Of a stretch of 43,486 nucleotides of DNA, positions 8,169-15,842 are shown piece after piece. This DNA is from Ruminococcus sp. UBA7013. GTDB lineage: Bacteria; Bacillota; Clostridia; Oscillospirales; Ruminococcaceae. The stretch's first letter is position 1. The number at the start of each line of letters is the position of its first letter. The stretch is from NCBI GenBank assembly GCA_002449585.1, contig DJXD01000128.1:22842-66327 (forward strand), read 5' to 3'. Both the position numbers and the translations under genes were made by a program. Under the pieces are notes generated by a model. The model saw only the letters and a program-made list of their open reading frames with translations, searched no databases and was not told the origin of the DNA.

Positions 8169-9503
8169 TTGTTTCAGACACTCAAGAATGCCTGGAGCGT
8201 ACCGGAGATTAGAAAGAAATTTATCTATACGCTCATCATGATTATTATTTTCCGCATTGGCGGTGCAATTACCGTTCCGTTCCTGTCACTGGCAGCAGTG
8301 CAGGAATGGATGGATACCAATGCAACGGATGGTAATTTTCTGGAATATTTAAATATTTTGACCGGCGGACAGTTGTCAAAAGCAACCGTGTTTTCTCTGT
8401 CGATCACGCCATATATTAATTCATCAATTATTATTCAGCTTTTGACTTATGCACTTCCTCCGCTGGAGCGATTGCAGGAAGAGGGAGAGGAAGGCCGAAA
8501 GATTTTAAATAAGATTACGGCATATGTTGCGCTGTTTCTAGCGGTGTTCATGTCAGTGGCTTATTACCTGACATTGAAAAATAGTGCAGGAGCAGTAAAA
8601 TATACTTCCGGAGCATATGGCTGGTTTGCAGCGATTGTAATTATTGCCTGTTTCACAGCAGGTGCAAGCTTTGTTGTATGGATGGGCAATAGAATCAATG
8701 ACAAAGGCATTGGAAATGGCGTTTCTATCCTGCTGTTTGCTGGTATCGTTGCCAGATTCCCCACGGATGTGGGTACATTGTGGGCTCTCTTCCAGATGGA
8801 CAATGCAAAATATTTCTTTGTAGATATTTTTATCCTGCTGATGTTTGTATTCATGATCGGCTTTATTGTCTTCATGAACGAGGCAGAACGGAGAATCCCC
8901 ATTCAATATTCCAGACGTGTTGTAGGTCGGAAACAGTACGGCGGCCAAAGTACGTATATTCCTGTTAAAATTTGCATGAGCGGCGTAATGCCTATTATCT
9001 TTGCAATGTCGTTCATGTCCCTGCCAAGCACAATCAGCCTGTTCATCAAGCCGGTGGATGCAGCTGATCTTGAAACGGCAACCGGCGGCCAGAGATTTTA
9101 TTATCATTTTGTTGAATTTTTTAAAACAACCAGCTGGGGTTATGCAATTTTATATCTTGTGCTGATTATTGCGTTTAATTATTTCTATGTTGCAATGCAA
9201 TATGATCCGGTGACAATTGCGAATAATCTTCGTCAAAGCAATGGTGGCATTCCGGGAATCAGACCCGGCAAGCCTACGGAAGAATATATTCACAGAGTAT
9301 TGTCTAAGATTACTCTCGTAGGCGCAATATTTCTAGGAATTATTGCCATCTTGCCGATTGCATTGGGCTGGTTTGATGCAAGTCTGCGTTCATTGTCCAT
9401 GGGCGGCACATCGATCCTGATCGTTGTGAGTGTTGCTCTGGAAACCGCAAGAACTCTGGAATCTCAGCTGATGATGAATCATCATCCGGGATTTTTAAGA
9501 TAA
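8169..9503 (+). CDS. secY: Preprotein translocase subunit SecY
   Basis: SecY forms the protein-conducting channel of the Sec translocon in the cytoplasmic membrane. The 444-residue sequence has about ten hydrophobic segments. It opens with KFIYTLIMIIIFRIGGAITV (first membrane helix), contains YINSSIIIQLLTYALPPLE and the cytoplasmic loop AERRIPIQYSRR, and ends in a short tail (ESQLMMNHHPGFLR). The start is a TTG at 8169, one base after the rplO stop, with GAGGTG inside the end of rplO as the RBS. This arrangement suggests coupling to L15. Confidence 0.97.
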   Translation: MFQTLKNAWSVPEIRKKFIYTLIMIIIFRIGGAITVPFLSLAAVQEWMDTNATDGNFLEYLNILTGGQLSKATVFSLSITPYINSSIIIQLLTYALPPLERLQEEGEEGRKILNKITAYVALFLAVFMSVAYYLTLKNSAGAVKYTSGAYGWFAAIVIIACFTAGASFVVWMGNRINDKGIGNGVSILLFAGIVARFPTDVGTLWALFQMDNAKYFFVDIFILLMFVFMIGFIVFMNEAERRIPIQYSRRVVGRKQYGGQSTYIPVKICMSGVMPIIFAMSFMSLPSTISLFIKPVDAADLETATGGQRFYYHFVEFFKTTSWGYAILYLVLIIAFNYFYVAMQYDPVTIANNLRQSNGGIPGIRPGKPTEEYIHRVLSKITLVGAIFLGIIAILPIALGWFDASLRSLSMGGTSILIVVSVALETARTLESQLMMNHHPGFLR

Positions 9504-9515
9504 GGAGAGCAATTT

Positions 9516-10157
9516 ATGAATTTGATTTTACTCGGTGCGCCCGGCGCAGGCAAGGGCACACAGGCAGAAGCCATTTCTGAAGCTCTGAACATTCCGCAGA
9601 TTTCTACTGGTAATATGCTTAGAGAAGCTGTGAAAAACGGCACAGAATATGGTTTGAAGGCGAAAGCTGTCATGGAAGCTGGCGGACTTGTGTCAGATGA
9701 TATTGTCATTGGCATCCTGAAAGATCGCATTGCACAGGAAGATGCACAGAATGGATTTATCCTGGACGGCTTTCCGAGAACAGTTCCTCAGGCAGAAGCC
9801 CTTGACAAAATGGGGGTACAGATCGACAAAGTTGTTGAAATTTTTGTCCCGGATGAAACGATCAAAGAACGTGTTTCCGGCCGTAGAGTCTGCGAAGGCT
9901 GCGGCGCATCGTATCATGTGCAGTATAAGCCTTCTAAAACAGAAGGAATCTGCGATAAATGCGGCGCAAAAACTGTGATCCGTAAGGATGATCAGCCTGA
10001 AACCGTCATTTCTCGCCTCGAAACTTATCATAAAGAAACAGAACCCATTAAGGACTATTACAAAAAACAGGGCAAACTGGATACTGTAATTGGTCAGGAA
10101 GAAGTCGCTGATACGAAAAAGCTGACACTCAAAGCTGTGGGGGCTGTGACAGAATGA
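9516..10157 (+). CDS. adk: Adenylate kinase, zinc-binding LID type
   Basis: Adenylate kinase converts ATP and AMP to two ADP. The 213-residue product has the P-loop GAPGAGKGT (residues 7-15), the AMP-binding block GNMLREA, the FILDGFPRT block, and a long-form LID domain. The LID has four cysteines (C126, C129, C146, C149) that form the structural zinc site typical of Gram-positive enzymes. RBS AAGGAGA lies ahead of the ATG. Its place between secY and map is the usual Firmicute order. Confidence 0.98.
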   Translation: MNLILLGAPGAGKGTQAEAISEALNIPQISTGNMLREAVKNGTEYGLKAKAVMEAGGLVSDDIVIGILKDRIAQEDAQNGFILDGFPRTVPQAEALDKMGVQIDKVVEIFVPDETIKERVSGRRVCEGCGASYHVQYKPSKTEGICDKCGAKTVIRKDDQPETVISRLETYHKETEPIKDYYKKQGKLDTVIGQEEVADTKKLTLKAVGAVTE

Positions 10158-10912
10158 GTATTACAATTAAATCTAAGACAGATCTGGAAAAAATGCGCAT
10201 TGCCGGCAAAATTGCCGGTACTGCCTGCCATCTGGCAGGCCGTGCATTAGAACCAGGGATGACAACAAAAGCCGTTGACAAGATCGTACATGATTATATC
10301 GTGAGTCAGGGTGCTGTTCCCTCCTTTTTGGGATATGGCGGTTTTCCCGGTAGTGCCTGCGTCTCTGTCAATGAGGAAGTCATTCATGGCATCCCAGGTT
10401 CACGCAAAATCAAAAACGGTGATATCGTCAGCATTGATGTCGGTGCTTATATTAACGGATTTCATGGTGATACCTGCTATACTTTCCCGGTCGGCAAAAT
10501 CTCCCCGGAAGCACAGGAGCTTTTGAATGTTACAAATGCTTCCCTTTATGAAGGCATCAAAGCAGCAGTAGTTGGTGCTCATCTTTCCGAAGTTTCCGGA
10601 GCAGTCGAGAAATATTGCGCTTCCAGAGGTTATGGTATTGTCCGTGAATACTGCGGCCATGGTATCGGCAGAGATCTGCATGAATCTCCTGAAGTGCCGA
10701 ATTATGTTCAGGCCGGCAGAAAAGGAATTCGCCTTCAGGCTGGTATGTGCATCTGCATCGAGCCTATGATTAATCTGAAAGGCGATGCAATCCGGGTGGC
10801 AAAAGATGGCTGGACTGTCCGCACCAAGAGCGGCAGCCTTTCCGCACATTTTGAACATGCAATTGCCATTACCGAAAATGGTGCTGTCATCCTGACAGAA
10901 CCCGAACTGTGA
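10154..10912 (+). CDS. map: Methionine aminopeptidase, type I
   Basis: MetAP removes the initiator methionine from nascent proteins with a two-metal site. The 252-residue protein shows the type Ia layout with no insert. Metal ligands are visible in DVGAYINGFHGDTCYTF (both aspartates), CGHGIGRDLHESPEVPNY (histidine), IEPMINL (glutamate) and HFEHAIAITENG (glutamate). The start codon overlaps the adk stop (ATGA). It has the minimal N-terminus, without the SEC-C zinc extension seen in some paralogues. Confidence 0.97.
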   Translation: MSITIKSKTDLEKMRIAGKIAGTACHLAGRALEPGMTTKAVDKIVHDYIVSQGAVPSFLGYGGFPGSACVSVNEEVIHGIPGSRKIKNGDIVSIDVGAYINGFHGDTCYTFPVGKISPEAQELLNVTNASLYEGIKAAVVGAHLSEVSGAVEKYCASRGYGIVREYCGHGIGRDLHESPEVPNYVQAGRKGIRLQAGMCICIEPMINLKGDAIRVAKDGWTVRTKSGSLSAHFEHAIAITENGAVILTEPEL

Positions 10913-11163
10913 TGCAGTTACAAAATGGCAGGATTGTCTGCGCCGCCGCAGGCAAGGAAAAAAATCAGTTCTATTTGATTATCCGGCAGGATGAAAATTT
11001 TGTCTATCTTGCCGACGGCAGACACAGAACACTCGAAAAGCCGAAGCGCAAAAATCCAAAACATGTCCGCCCTACTAAAACTTTGCTTTCACTACAGGAC
11101 ATGACAAATAAATCCCTGCGCCGGTTTCTGCATGAGTATCAGGAGGAGAATAGATTTGTCTAA
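10912..11163 (+). CDS. KOW-domain RNA-binding protein (L14e-like)
   Basis: This 83-residue protein sits between map and infA, where many Firmicutes encode a small KOW-domain protein similar to archaeal/eukaryotic L14e. Visible features are an N-terminal KOW-like stretch (LQNGRIVCAAAGKEKNQFYL), a strand-rich middle (DENFVYLADGRHRTLEKPKR) and a basic HVRP segment followed by a C-terminal helix. It begins at the ATG that shares one base with the map stop; a GTG one codon earlier is possible. Its 3' end overlaps the infA start by eight bases. The RNA-binding role is inferred from the fold and location. Confidence 0.75.
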   Translation: MQLQNGRIVCAAAGKEKNQFYLIIRQDENFVYLADGRHRTLEKPKRKNPKHVRPTKTLLSLQDMTNKSLRRFLHEYQEENRFV

Positions 11164-11374
11164 AGAAGATTTGATTGAAGTAGAAGGCGTTGTGCTGGAA
11201 GCACTCCCGAATGCTAATTTCCGGGTGGAGCTTCCAAATAAGCACGTCATTTTAGCCCATGTTTCCGGCAAGTTGCGCATGAATTATATCCGCATCGTGC
11301 CAGGTGATAAAGTCAAAATTGAAATGTCGCCTTATGATCTGACAAAAGGCCGCATTACATGGAGAGCCAAGTAA
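11156..11374 (+). CDS. infA: Translation initiation factor IF-1
   Basis: IF-1 is an OB-fold protein that occupies the ribosomal A site during initiation. I place the start at the TTG at 11156 (MSKEDLIEVEGVV), nine bases after AGGAGG at 11141-11146. This gives exactly 72 residues, the family length, whereas the ATG at 11132 would add eight residues that belong to the preceding gene. The conserved ends HVSGKLRMNYIRIVPGDKV and YDLTKGRITWRAK are present. It overlaps the KOW gene by eight bases. Confidence 0.97.
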   Translation: MSKEDLIEVEGVVLEALPNANFRVELPNKHVILAHVSGKLRMNYIRIVPGDKVKIEMSPYDLTKGRITWRAK

Positions 11375-11401
11375 CCCCAAAACCCCAAGGAGGTAATTTT
11401 C

Positions 11402-11515
11402 ATGAAAGTAAGACCTTCGGTAAAACCGATTTGCGAAAAATGCAAAGTCATCAAGCGCAAGGGAAAAGTCATGGTGATCTGTGAAAATCCCAAGCATAAA
11501 CAGCGTCAGGGCTGA
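11402..11515 (+). CDS. rpmJ: 50S ribosomal protein L36, zinc type
   Basis: L36 is the smallest large-subunit protein. Only 37 codons long, it reads [20 protein letters not shown], then [17 protein letters not shown]. The C-x2-C...C-x4-H pattern (C11, C14, C27, H32) forms the zinc site of the standard form. AAGGAGG lies upstream of the ATG, and the infA-rpmJ-rpsM-rpsK order is conserved. Confidence 0.97.
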
Positions 11516-11545
11516 TTTTAAAGCATTGAGAGGTGAATTCAGAAA

Positions 11546-11914
11546 ATGGCAAGAATTTCAGGTGTTGACCTGCCCAAGGAAAAAAGAGTCGAAATCGGTC
11601 TGACATATATTTACGGCATCGGCCGCTCTACAGCAGACAAGATTCTCGAAGCAACCGGCATTAATCCGGATACCAGAGTGAAAGATCTGACAGAAAAAGA
11701 TGTTGCAAAACTGCGTGATTATATTGACGCAAATGTCACCGTAGAAGGCGATCTCCGTCGTGAGGTGGCACTGAACATTAAGAGACTGATCGAAATCGGC
11801 TGCTATAGAGGCGTACGCCACAGAAAGGGTCTGCCGGTAAGAGGCCAGCGTACCAAGACAAATGCAAGAACTCGCAAAGGCCCGGCTAAGACTATCGCAA
11901 ACAAGAAGAAATAA
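11546..11914 (+). CDS. rpsM: 30S ribosomal protein S13
   Basis: S13 lies in the 30S head and contacts the P-site tRNA and L5. The 122-residue sequence shows the start RISGVDLPKEKRVEIGLTYI, the helix-two-turn-helix region (GIGRSTADKILEATGI) and the basic tail GLPVRGQRTKTNARTRKGP. The RBS is AGAGGTG. Length is normal and the gene heads the alpha-operon part of the cluster. Confidence 0.98.
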   Translation: MARISGVDLPKEKRVEIGLTYIYGIGRSTADKILEATGINPDTRVKDLTEKDVAKLRDYIDANVTVEGDLRREVALNIKRLIEIGCYRGVRHRKGLPVRGQRTKTNARTRKGPAKTIANKKK

Positions 11915-11930
11915 GGGAAGGTGAATTCTT

Positions 11931-12332
11931 TTGGCACAGAAAGGTAAGAAAGTGACAACTGTCCGCCGCCGCAGAGAACGCAAGAATATTGAAAACGGCG
12001 CAGTACACATTAAGTCTACATTTAATAATACACTTGTGACAATTACAGACACACAGGGCAACACCATTTCCTGGGCAAGCGCAGGCGGTCTCGGTTTCCG
12101 TGGTTCGAGAAAATCAACCCCGTTTGCCGCACAGACAGCCGCTGAAACTGCCGCAAAAGCAGCTATGGAACATGGCCTGAAAAGTGTAGAAGTCTATGTA
12201 AAAGGCCCCGGAAGCGGCCGAGAAGCAGCAATTCGTGCATTGCAGACCGTTGGCCTGGAAGTCCGTATGATCAAAGACGTGACCCCCATCCCGCATAACG
12301 GATGCCGCCCACCCAAGAGAAGACGTGTCTGA
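11931..12332 (+). CDS. rpsK: 30S ribosomal protein S11
   Basis: S11 lies on the 30S platform at the mRNA exit. The start is a TTG at 11931 preceded by AAGGTGA, giving MAQKGKKVTTVRRRRERKNI; the length of 133 residues fits the family. Hallmarks are HIKSTFNNTLVTITD, KSTPFAAQTAAETAAKAA, and the conserved C-terminus VTPIPHNGCRPPKRRRV. It follows rpsM by 16 bases. Confidence 0.98.
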   Translation: MAQKGKKVTTVRRRRERKNIENGAVHIKSTFNNTLVTITDTQGNTISWASAGGLGFRGSRKSTPFAAQTAAETAAKAAMEHGLKSVEVYVKGPGSGREAAIRALQTVGLEVRMIKDVTPIPHNGCRPPKRRRV

Positions 12333-12350
12333 TAAGGAGGTTATCTTAAC

Positions 12351-12965
12351 ATGGCAGTAAATAAAGACCCGATTCTGAAAAGATGCAGATACCTGGGAAT
12401 CAGCCCCGCAGTTATGGGCATTGATAAGAAATCTAAACGCAATCCCAACGCCAACAGCCGGAAAAAAGTTTCAGAATATGGCACACAGCTGAAAGAAAAA
12501 CAGAAGCTGAAATTTATCTATGGCGTAATGGAAAAGCCCTTCCGTCATTATTTTGAACTGGCTGAAAAAATGGAAGGCAAGGCCGGTGATAATCTGATCA
12601 CCCTGCTGGAATCCAGATTGGATAATGTTGCGTTCCGCATGGGTCTGGCAACTACCAGACGTGAGGCAAGATTGCTGGTTACTCATGGCCATTTTACCGT
12701 AAATGGCAAACGTGTAGATATTCCATCTTACAGAGTTTCCGCTGGTGATGAAATCGCTCTTGCTGAAAATAGCAGAACAAGCACCCTGTTCAAAGGCAAT
12801 GACCAGGCAGCTGGCATTCTTGAAAAAACACAAAGCAGAACAACACCGCTGTGGCTGGAAACTAGCAGCGATAAGTTTTCCGCAAAAGTGACCAGACTTC
12901 CCAATCCGTCTGATATTGACTATGAAGCAGAAACACACCTGATTGTCGAACTGTACTCCAAATAA
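12351..12965 (+). CDS. rpsD: 30S ribosomal protein S4, zinc-free form
   Basis: S4 is a primary 16S assembly protein. The 204-residue product has the S4 RNA-binding domain (ESRLDNVAFRMGLATTRREA through VNGKRVDIPSYRV). The N-terminus has a single cysteine (ILKRCRYLG) and lacks the CxxC zinc knuckle of the C+ form, in contrast to the zinc forms of S14, L24 and L36 encoded in the same cluster. AAGGAGG lies 11 bases from the ATG. S4 is a known autoregulator in E. coli and Bacillus; no regulatory site could be assigned here. Confidence 0.97.
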   Translation: MAVNKDPILKRCRYLGISPAVMGIDKKSKRNPNANSRKKVSEYGTQLKEKQKLKFIYGVMEKPFRHYFELAEKMEGKAGDNLITLLESRLDNVAFRMGLATTRREARLLVTHGHFTVNGKRVDIPSYRVSAGDEIALAENSRTSTLFKGNDQAAGILEKTQSRTTPLWLETSSDKFSAKVTRLPNPSDIDYEAETHLIVELYSK

Positions 12966-13025
12966 TGCGTAATTGCCTGCGGATCAGTTCAATAATACAA
13001 GTAATTACGAAATAGGAGGGTCTAT

Positions 13026-13982
13026 ATGCTTGAAAGAATAGAGAAGCCGGAAATTATTCCAGAAGACCTGAGGCCAGATGGAAAATACGGAAAATTCGTT
13101 CTGTCACCTCTGGAGCGTGGCTATGGCACAACCCTTGGAAACAGTCTCCGGCGTGTGCTCCTGTCCTCCATCCCTGGCGTTGCTGTGAATTTTGTTAAAA
13201 TTGACGGCGTACATCATGAACTTTCCACAATTCCGGGTGTGAAAGAAGATGTCACAGAAATTATTCTGAGCCTGAAAGGGCTGACGGCAAAGCTCTACGG
13301 GGAAGGACCAAAAACACTGTTGATTAATGCAGAAGGTGAATGTGAAGTCACTGCCAATGATATTGAAAATGATTCAGAAGTGGTGATTTTGAATCCTGGA
13401 ATGCATATTGCAACACTGGGAAAAGATGCAAAGCTTCACATGGAAATCACGATTGACAGAGGCAGAGGCTACGTTTCCGCAGAACGCAATAAACAGCAGA
13501 TCCAGGATATGCCGATTGATGTGATTGCTGTAGACAGCATTTATACTCCTGTTTTGAAGGTGAATTATACTGTAGAGAACACACGTCTCGGACAGGTCAC
13601 CGACTATGACAAGCTGACAATAGAAGTGTGGACAGACGGAACTGTTTCCGCAAAAGAAGCTTTGTCACAGGCAGCCAATCTCCTCAACGAGCACCTGAGA
13701 CTGTTCGTCGATTTATCAGACGAAGCATGTATTCCTGAAGTACTCGTCGAGAAAGACGACAAGGGCAAGGAAAAAATCCTTGAGATGACCATTGAGGAAC
13801 TTGACTTGTCGGTACGTTCATTTAATTGTCTGAAACGTGCCGGCATAAATACCGTAGATGATTTAATTAACAAGTCCGAGGAAGAAATGATGAAAGTGCG
13901 TAATCTGGGGAAGAAGTCTTTTGATGAAGTAAAAGAAAAGCTTCAGTCACTGGGATTTGACCTGTCATCTGAGGAAGATTGA
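13026..13982 (+). CDS. rpoA: DNA-directed RNA polymerase subunit alpha
   Basis: The alpha subunit dimerises to nucleate RNA polymerase assembly and binds promoters and activators through its C-terminal domain. At 318 residues it has the standard layout. The N-terminal domain includes SPLERGYGTTLGNSLRRVLL and the VDSIYTPVLKVNYTVENTR dimer/assembly segments. After a linker at about residues 235-250 comes the alpha-CTD (DLSVRSFNCLKRAGINTVDD and MKVRNLGKKSFDEVKEKL). RBS TAGGAGGG lies ahead of the ATG. The 60-base spacer from rpsD holds a 7-base inverted repeat. Confidence 0.98.
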   Translation: MLERIEKPEIIPEDLRPDGKYGKFVLSPLERGYGTTLGNSLRRVLLSSIPGVAVNFVKIDGVHHELSTIPGVKEDVTEIILSLKGLTAKLYGEGPKTLLINAEGECEVTANDIENDSEVVILNPGMHIATLGKDAKLHMEITIDRGRGYVSAERNKQQIQDMPIDVIAVDSIYTPVLKVNYTVENTRLGQVTDYDKLTIEVWTDGTVSAKEALSQAANLLNEHLRLFVDLSDEACIPEVLVEKDDKGKEKILEMTIEELDLSVRSFNCLKRAGINTVDDLINKSEEEMMKVRNLGKKSFDEVKEKLQSLGFDLSSEED

Positions 13983-14024
13983 AGGACGCACAGAAAATGA
14001 ATTTTCGCAAAGGAGTGAAGACAG

Positions 14025-14363
14025 ATGCCGAGAAAACTGGGCAGAACCACTGCACACAGAACTGCAATGCTTCGAGCAATGGTGACTTTCCTGCTGGAAA
14101 ATGGTCAGGTGGAAACTACCGTGACAAGAGCCAAGGAAGTCCGCAGTGTGGCTGAAAAGATGATTACATTGGGCAAAAATACTGACCTGCACAGCAAGCG
14201 TCAGGTATATGCTTATATCACAAAAGAAGATGTTGCAAAGAAGCTGTTTGACGAGATTTCTCCGAAATATGCAGACCGCAACGGCGGCTACACACAGATT
14301 ATTAAAACAGGCCCTCGCCGGGGCGATGCTGCTGAAATGGCAATTATCAAGCTGGCTGATTAA
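14025..14363 (+). CDS. rplQ: 50S ribosomal protein L17
   Basis: L17 sits at the tunnel exit of the large subunit. The 112-residue short bacterial form shows MPRKLGRTTAHRTAMLRAMV, TTVTRAKEVRSVAEKMITLG and GPRRGDAAEMAIIKLAD. AAAGGAG lies upstream of the ATG. It is the last gene of the cluster, as usual after rpoA, and is followed within 15 bases by a hairpin terminator. Confidence 0.98.
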   Translation: MPRKLGRTTAHRTAMLRAMVTFLLENGQVETTVTRAKEVRSVAEKMITLGKNTDLHSKRQVYAYITKEDVAKKLFDEISPKYADRNGGYTQIIKTGPRRGDAAEMAIIKLAD

Positions 14364-14375
14364 GGGATAATGATG

Positions 14376-14406
14376 CATGGCAGGAAACTGCCATGTATTT
14401 TTTTCT
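14376..14406 (+). terminator. Rho-independent terminator after rplQ
   Basis: A perfect 8-base-pair stem (CATGGCAG / CTGCCATG, loop GAAA, 14376-14395) is followed by a T-rich run (TATTTTTTTCT). It ends the ribosomal cluster. The RBS of the next gene starts only about five bases after the T-run, so no promoter fits between them; any transcription of the GGDEF gene would be read-through from here. Confidence 0.85.
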
Positions 14407-14422
14407 AAAAGGGGGAGGATTT

Positions 14423-15808
14423 ATGAAAAGAATCAGAAAAAGTTTTGAAACTGTTAATTTTTTATTTGCGCTGCTGCTTCTAGTATCTGCTAATATTCTG
14501 ATGGGTGTGATTTTGATCCCCATCCAGCATAGATGCAGCTGTTTTAGTAATATCCAGCATTCTTTGACGGATTTGTATCCGCATGGCTCTTGATGACTGA
14601 TACATGAGATGAAGACACTGACAGCAGAAGATGAAAATACTGAAAAATATCAAACGGCATTGCAGACGCTGAAACTATTTCAGGATAATATTGAATTAGA
14701 GTATATTTATGCAATTAATATTAAAGAAAATGAAAATTTTAGTATTTTGATAGATCCCATTACAGAAAATCCGGGAAAAATCGGCGATTCTGTGGTTGCA
14801 ACGCCTGCATTGAAAACAGCTGCCGCTGGAGAATCGGCAGTGGATAAAAAGCCTTATCAGGATGAATGGGGAAGATTTTACTCGGCTTATACACCTGTAT
14901 TTGATTCAGATGGAAATGTTGCCGTGATTGTTGCTTTAGATTGCAGTGCAGAATGGTTTGAAAAAGAAACAAGCAAGAATGTTGCGGCCATCGTGATCGT
15001 TAGCTTGATTTCATTGATATTGGGTATTTTTCTTTCTATTGCCATATCTGCCAAGACACAAAGAAGATTTGAGACAATCCGGCAGGAAATGCGAGATCTG
15101 AATGGAGAATTTAATGACTTGAATCAACTTATGATGCGTGGATCTATTCAGAAATTGGATGCCATTACAGATGAAGGACAACGAGAACTCCTGAAAACAC
15201 TGGCTTCCGGTGAAACATATGGAACAAGTGAACAGGAAGATGAAATTTCAGAGATCGGCAATAATCTGCATTCTATGCAGTATCAGCTAAAAAGATATAT
15301 CGGATTTATCTATTCGCAGACTTATGTAGATGAAATGACAGGCGTAGGAAATAAAGCCGCCTATCAGGTGACAATCCGGAATCTGGAGCAGAATATTGAA
15401 GAGCATACAGCCGAATTTTCTGTTGCTTTTTTTGATCTGAATGAGTTGAAAGCGATTAATACAAATTATGGATTTGAACAAGGGGATGCCCTCATGCTTG
15501 CAACAGCGGCCATTCTGAAAGAGGTTTTTGAACAAAAGAATGTGTATCGTATTGCAAGTGATGAATTTATTGTTGTGTTGGATCATAATTCTGTGCTGGA
15601 TATGACCACAAAATTAGATAAGACAGAAACTGAAATCCGGAAATATAATATGGCTCATGCAGATGCACCGCCGCTTTCTATCGCAAAAGGTTTCTGCACC
15701 TATCAGCCGGAATGCTATGAGCATTATAGACAAGTATTCATCCGTGCAGAGGCCAATATGAGAAAAGATAAGGAAGAATATTACAGAATTAAACAATGGG
15801 GAGAATAA
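14423..15808 (+). pseudogene. Membrane sensor with degenerate GGDEF domain, split by an internal inversion
   Basis: In present form this is two fragments in the same reading frame. The first is 14423-14593 (56 residues: a basic start, one membrane helix ending LLLVSANILMGVIL, then unrelated sequence to a TGA). The second is 14609-15808 (extracellular sensor region starting KTLTAEDENTEKYQ, a second membrane helix near AAIVIVSLISLILGIFLSIA, then a GGDEF-like domain). The bases between (14516-14605) are inverted; flipped, they restore a continuous 461-residue protein. The GGDEF motif reads ASDEF (YRIASDEFIVVL), and the substrate-site histidine position is Phe (NTNYGFEQGD), so cyclic-di-GMP synthesis is doubtful even in the repaired protein. 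A good RBS (GGGGGAGG) precedes 14423; none precedes the ATG at 14609. Confidence 0.85.
14516..14605 (-). other. Precisely inverted 90-base coding segment inside the GGDEF gene
   Basis: Read on the minus strand, these 30 triplets encode MYQSSRAMRIQIRQ then RMLDITKTAASMLDGD with no stop. That is the segment expected between MGVIL and KTLTAEDE in this family of Cache/GGDEF receptors (as I remember it, typically RMLDI.NTAASMLDGD followed by four residues and LTAED). The boundaries preserve frame exactly. In the present orientation the same bases give two in-frame TGA codons (14591 and 14594). Only 2-3 bases of microhomology (AT/AT) are visible at the ends, and I could not find long flanking inverted repeats. 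Confidence 0.85.
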
Positions 15809-15813
15809 TAAAA

Positions 15814-15838
15814 CCCCGTCCGGAAGGACGGGGCTTTT
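15814..15838. terminator. Bidirectional terminator between convergent genes
   Basis: An 8-base-pair GC-rich stem (CCCCGTCC / GGACGGGG, loop GGAA) has a T-run on the plus side (CTTTTCT) and, on the minus side, TTTTATTATT. It lies between the stop codons of the GGDEF gene and the vWA gene and should serve both. Confidence 0.9.
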
Positions 15839-15842
15839 CTGA

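Noticed and set aside
14500..14610. Simple frameshift or nonsense decay as the explanation of the broken GGDEF gene
   Set aside because: The two fragments share the same frame, so no indel is needed, and the minus strand of the gap encodes the exact missing family segment. An inversion explains all of it in one step.
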